Below, piece by piece: positions 3,063-5,090 of a stretch of DNA of 5,090 nt. Source of the DNA: JBMNUL01 sp050946255 (lineage in GTDB: Bacteria; Actinomycetota; Coriobacteriia; Coriobacteriales; CADBOM01); assembly GCA_050946255.1 (NCBI GenBank), contig JBMNUL010000175.1, positions 1-5,090 on the forward strand, written 5' to 3'. The notes below the pieces were generated by a model, which was not told where the DNA came from, searched no databases, and saw nothing but the letters and a program-made list of their open reading frames with translations. The number at the start of each line of letters is the position of its first letter. The first letter of the stretch is position 1. The position numbers and the translations under genes are program-made.

Positions 3063-5090
3063 CTAGAGGTTGAGCTCGGTCCTGCTGATCAGGTCGTTCT
3101 GGGAATCCTCATAGACCTCCACGAAGTAGGCAGAGAAGCCTGCGATCCTCACGACGAGGTCGCGGTAGTTCTCCGGATGCTTCTGAGCGTCGCGCAGCGT
3201 GTCGGCAGAGACGATGTTGTTCTGCATCTCCATGCCGCCGAGGTCGAAGAAGTAGGTCTCCATCAGCTTGATCAGCTTGTCAACGCCCTCGTCGGTCTTG
3301 AGCGGCGCCGGGGTGAACTTCATGTTGAGCAGGATTCCGTTGGAGTACTTCTTGTGGTCGAAGCAAGTCACGGAGTTGAGGATTGCCGTTGGGCCGCTGG
3401 TGTCGCGTCCCTGCACTCCGGAGATCCCGTCGCTGAGAGGCGTTCCGCTGTAGCGTCCATCGGGGGATGCCCCTGTGAACTTTCCGAACACGACGTTCAT
3501 CGTCACCGGGTAGTTGCCGGCTGCGTAGTGGTTGCCGCGCGGTCCGGACTGCTTGACCACGAGGTCGGCATAGGTGTCGGAGACGAACTTGCAGTACTTG
3601 TCGACCTCGGGAAGGCCGTTTCCATAGTGCGGGCAGTCCTTGATGATCGTGTCGTGAAGCACCTCGTAGCCCTTCCAGTCGGCGGCAAGCGCGTCGTAGA
3701 GCTCGCGGGTCGTGCACTTCTTGGTCTGGAAGCACATGTAGTCGATCGCCTCGAGGCTGTCGGTGACGTTGCCGAGGCCGATTCCGGACATTCCAGTGGA
3801 GTTGTACTTGGCACCGCCCCACATGACGTCCTTGCCCTTCTCCATGCACCCGGTCATGATCGCGGAGACCAGCGGCTGGGGCATCTCGCGCTTGGCCACT
3901 GTCTCGAACACGTTGACGATCTGACCGTACCACTGCACCCAGTACTCGAGCATCGTGGCGAAGGCATCCTTCACCTCGTCTATCGACTTCATGTCGTAGA
4001 GGTAGCCGGTGTGAGGTCCGAACTGCGTCTCGTTGTCCACGAGCGGGCCCTCGGTGCGGAGCATCTTGCCGTCGTTGATCGAGAGCAGGAAGATGTTGAG
4101 GAAGTTGGTGTAGGACGAGATCCCGAGGCCTCCGCAGGCGGGCCACTCCATTCCTCCCATCGAGGGCTCCACGCATCCGATGATGCAGTAGTTCCAGACG
4201 TCCTCGTCCTTTATGCCGCGCGACTTGAGCGCCGGGATGATCTGCTCGTCAGACTCGAAGGTGGGCACTCCGCCGTTGATCTTGTTGACCGCGATTGCGC
4301 ATTCCCAAAGTTTATGCGGTGTGCCGGGATGCACGCGCAGCGACTGCACGGGGCTGTGCAGCTTCAGACGGCCCATTGCCTCCAGGCACAGGTAGGTCAC
4401 GTGGTTGGTGGCGTCGTTTCCATCCTTGTCGATTCCTCCGACGGTGATCATCTGGCCCGAAGTGTAACCGGGGCTCGACTTGGACTGGCGAGCTCCCCAA
4501 ACCTTGTTGCACTCGGCGATCTTGAGGTAGTAGAGGTCGATGAGCTCCTGTGCCTCCTCCAGGGTGATCTTGCCCTCGGCGAGGTCCTTCTCGCAGTAGT
4601 CGCCCAGAATCTGGTCAACGCGTCCGACGGAGGTTCCATGCATGTTGGCATCCATGAGGACGCAGACCTGGGTGAACCACAGAGCCTGCACGGCATCGCG
4701 GAAGTCGCGTGCAGGGTTCTCGATGATCCAGCCCATGACCTCGGACATCTTCGCGAGCTCGGCCTTGCGGGTGGGATCCTCGCACTCTGCGGCCATTTCG
4801 GCCAGCTTCTCGGAGTAGCGCTTTGCGAACGTGATGATTCCCTCGCAGACCAGAACCTCACCGCGGTAGAAGTTATACTGCTCGGCGCCGTCCATCGGCA
4901 TTCCGTTGTTCTCTAGCTCGTACATCTTGGCCTCGGCCTCTTCCTTGATGGCCTTGAAGCCCTTGCGGAGCGCGATGTTGTAGTTGGGTGCGAAATGTCC
5001 TATCGGCTGCGGGCAGATGTCCTTTGCGGTGAAGTTCACGACTCCGTTCAAGGCCATCTTCTGATAGATCTCGGGGATATAGGGGTTGAC
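3063..5090 (-). CDS. Glycyl radical enzyme (pyruvate formate-lyase superfamily), substrate unassigned, N-terminus outside window
   Basis: The C-terminal 675 residues of a cytoplasmic, oxygen-sensitive glycyl radical enzyme, open to the window edge; roughly 130-200 residues are missing. The PFL-like domain shows GHFAPNYNIALRKG (31-44), NFYRGEVLVCEG (73-84), ENPARDFRDAVQALWF (124-139) and GRVDQIL (156-162). The catalytic GCVEP loop has Cys 306 (codon 4173-4175) and Glu 308, the pair used by dehydratase, lyase and decarboxylase members; PFL itself uses adjacent Cys-Cys. The glycyl radical loop RIAGFSAYF carries the radical Gly 24 residues from the end (codon 3138-3140). GGAKYNSTG, ASPDGR and GPTAILNSV are further family blocks. 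Variants include RIAGF for RVxGY, NMHGTSVGR where many relatives have NGHSxSxGR, and an unusual GGMEWPACGG after the catalytic loop. I cannot name the substrate. It is the last gene of its transcript, and no radical-SAM activase is downstream. Confidence 0.96.
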   Translation of the reverse strand, partial: VNPYIPEIYQKMALNGVVNFTAKDICPQPIGHFAPNYNIALRKGFKAIKEEAEAKMYELENNGMPMDGAEQYNFYRGEVLVCEGIITFAKRYSEKLAEMAAECEDPTRKAELAKMSEVMGWIIENPARDFRDAVQALWFTQVCVLMDANMHGTSVGRVDQILGDYCEKDLAEGKITLEEAQELIDLYYLKIAECNKVWGARQSKSSPGYTSGQMITVGGIDKDGNDATNHVTYLCLEAMGRLKLHSPVQSLRVHPGTPHKLWECAIAVNKINGGVPTFESDEQIIPALKSRGIKDEDVWNYCIIGCVEPSMGGMEWPACGGLGISSYTNFLNIFLLSINDGKMLRTEGPLVDNETQFGPHTGYLYDMKSIDEVKDAFATMLEYWVQWYGQIVNVFETVAKREMPQPLVSAIMTGCMEKGKDVMWGGAKYNSTGMSGIGLGNVTDSLEAIDYMCFQTKKCTTRELYDALAADWKGYEVLHDTIIKDCPHYGNGLPEVDKYCKFVSDTYADLVVKQSGPRGNHYAAGNYPVTMNVVFGKFTGASPDGRYSGTPLSDGISGVQGRDTSGPTAILNSVTCFDHKKYSNGILLNMKFTPAPLKTDEGVDKLIKLMETYFFDLGGMEMQNNIVSADTLRDAQKHPENYRDLVVRIAGFSAYFVEVYEDSQNDLISRTELNL

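Noticed and set aside
2805..4916. Long + strand open frame of 703 codons
   Set aside because: It is codon-by-codon complementary to the glycyl radical enzyme gene, has the His/Val/Leu/Ala-rich make-up of an antisense translation, and shows no recognisable family; the sense frame matches a known family throughout.
1..5090. tRNA, rRNA or riboswitch
   Set aside because: Reading both strands of the gaps I saw no cloverleaf, rRNA-like stretch or known riboswitch core.

Overview
The window looks like chromosomal DNA of an anaerobe of moderate GC content (mid-50s % by eye). It carries an oxygen-labile glycyl radical enzyme, a ferrous-iron (Feo) uptake system with the small Cys-rich protein common in anaerobic Firmicutes and Coriobacteriia, and an FMN nitroreductase. 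Shine-Dalgarno sites and hairpin-plus-T-tract terminators point to a bacterium, perhaps a gut Clostridia or Coriobacteriia relative. This assignment is tentative, because one promoter (the ArsR gene) has a TTTAAA box and no clear SD, a layout also seen in archaea.

Left part (1-940, + strand): the C-terminal 166 residues of FeoB, a 131-nt gap with two small inverted repeats, a 62-residue FeoB-associated Cys-rich membrane protein, then a large hairpin (901-938) separating the Feo genes from the convergent gene to the right. Between that hairpin and the next gene are two near-identical 32-bp direct repeats (992-1061) that no gene explains.

Middle part (1077-2816, - strand): a 124-residue four-helix membrane protein of the 'phage holin 4' type (PF04020-like), which is not necessarily a phage gene; a perfect 10-bp hairpin next to a TATAAT box; a nitroreductase of the TM1586 type; and, 69 nt upstream of it, an ArsR-family winged-helix repressor. 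A 9+9 bp near-palindrome over the TTTAAA box in front of arsR is a good candidate for an autoregulatory operator, and ArsR plus nitroreductase look like one transcription unit.

Right part (2960-5090, - strand): the C-terminal 675 residues of a glycyl radical enzyme of the pyruvate formate-lyase superfamily, ended by a terminator with T-tracts on both sides. It has the catalytic Cys and Glu of the lyase/dehydratase/decarboxylase branch (GCVEP) and a C-terminal glycyl radical loop. It departs from the usual signatures in several places, including RIAGF instead of RVxGY, and I cannot assign a substrate. It is the best candidate here for undescribed chemistry. Its activase is not downstream, so it must lie upstream (beyond 5090) or elsewhere.
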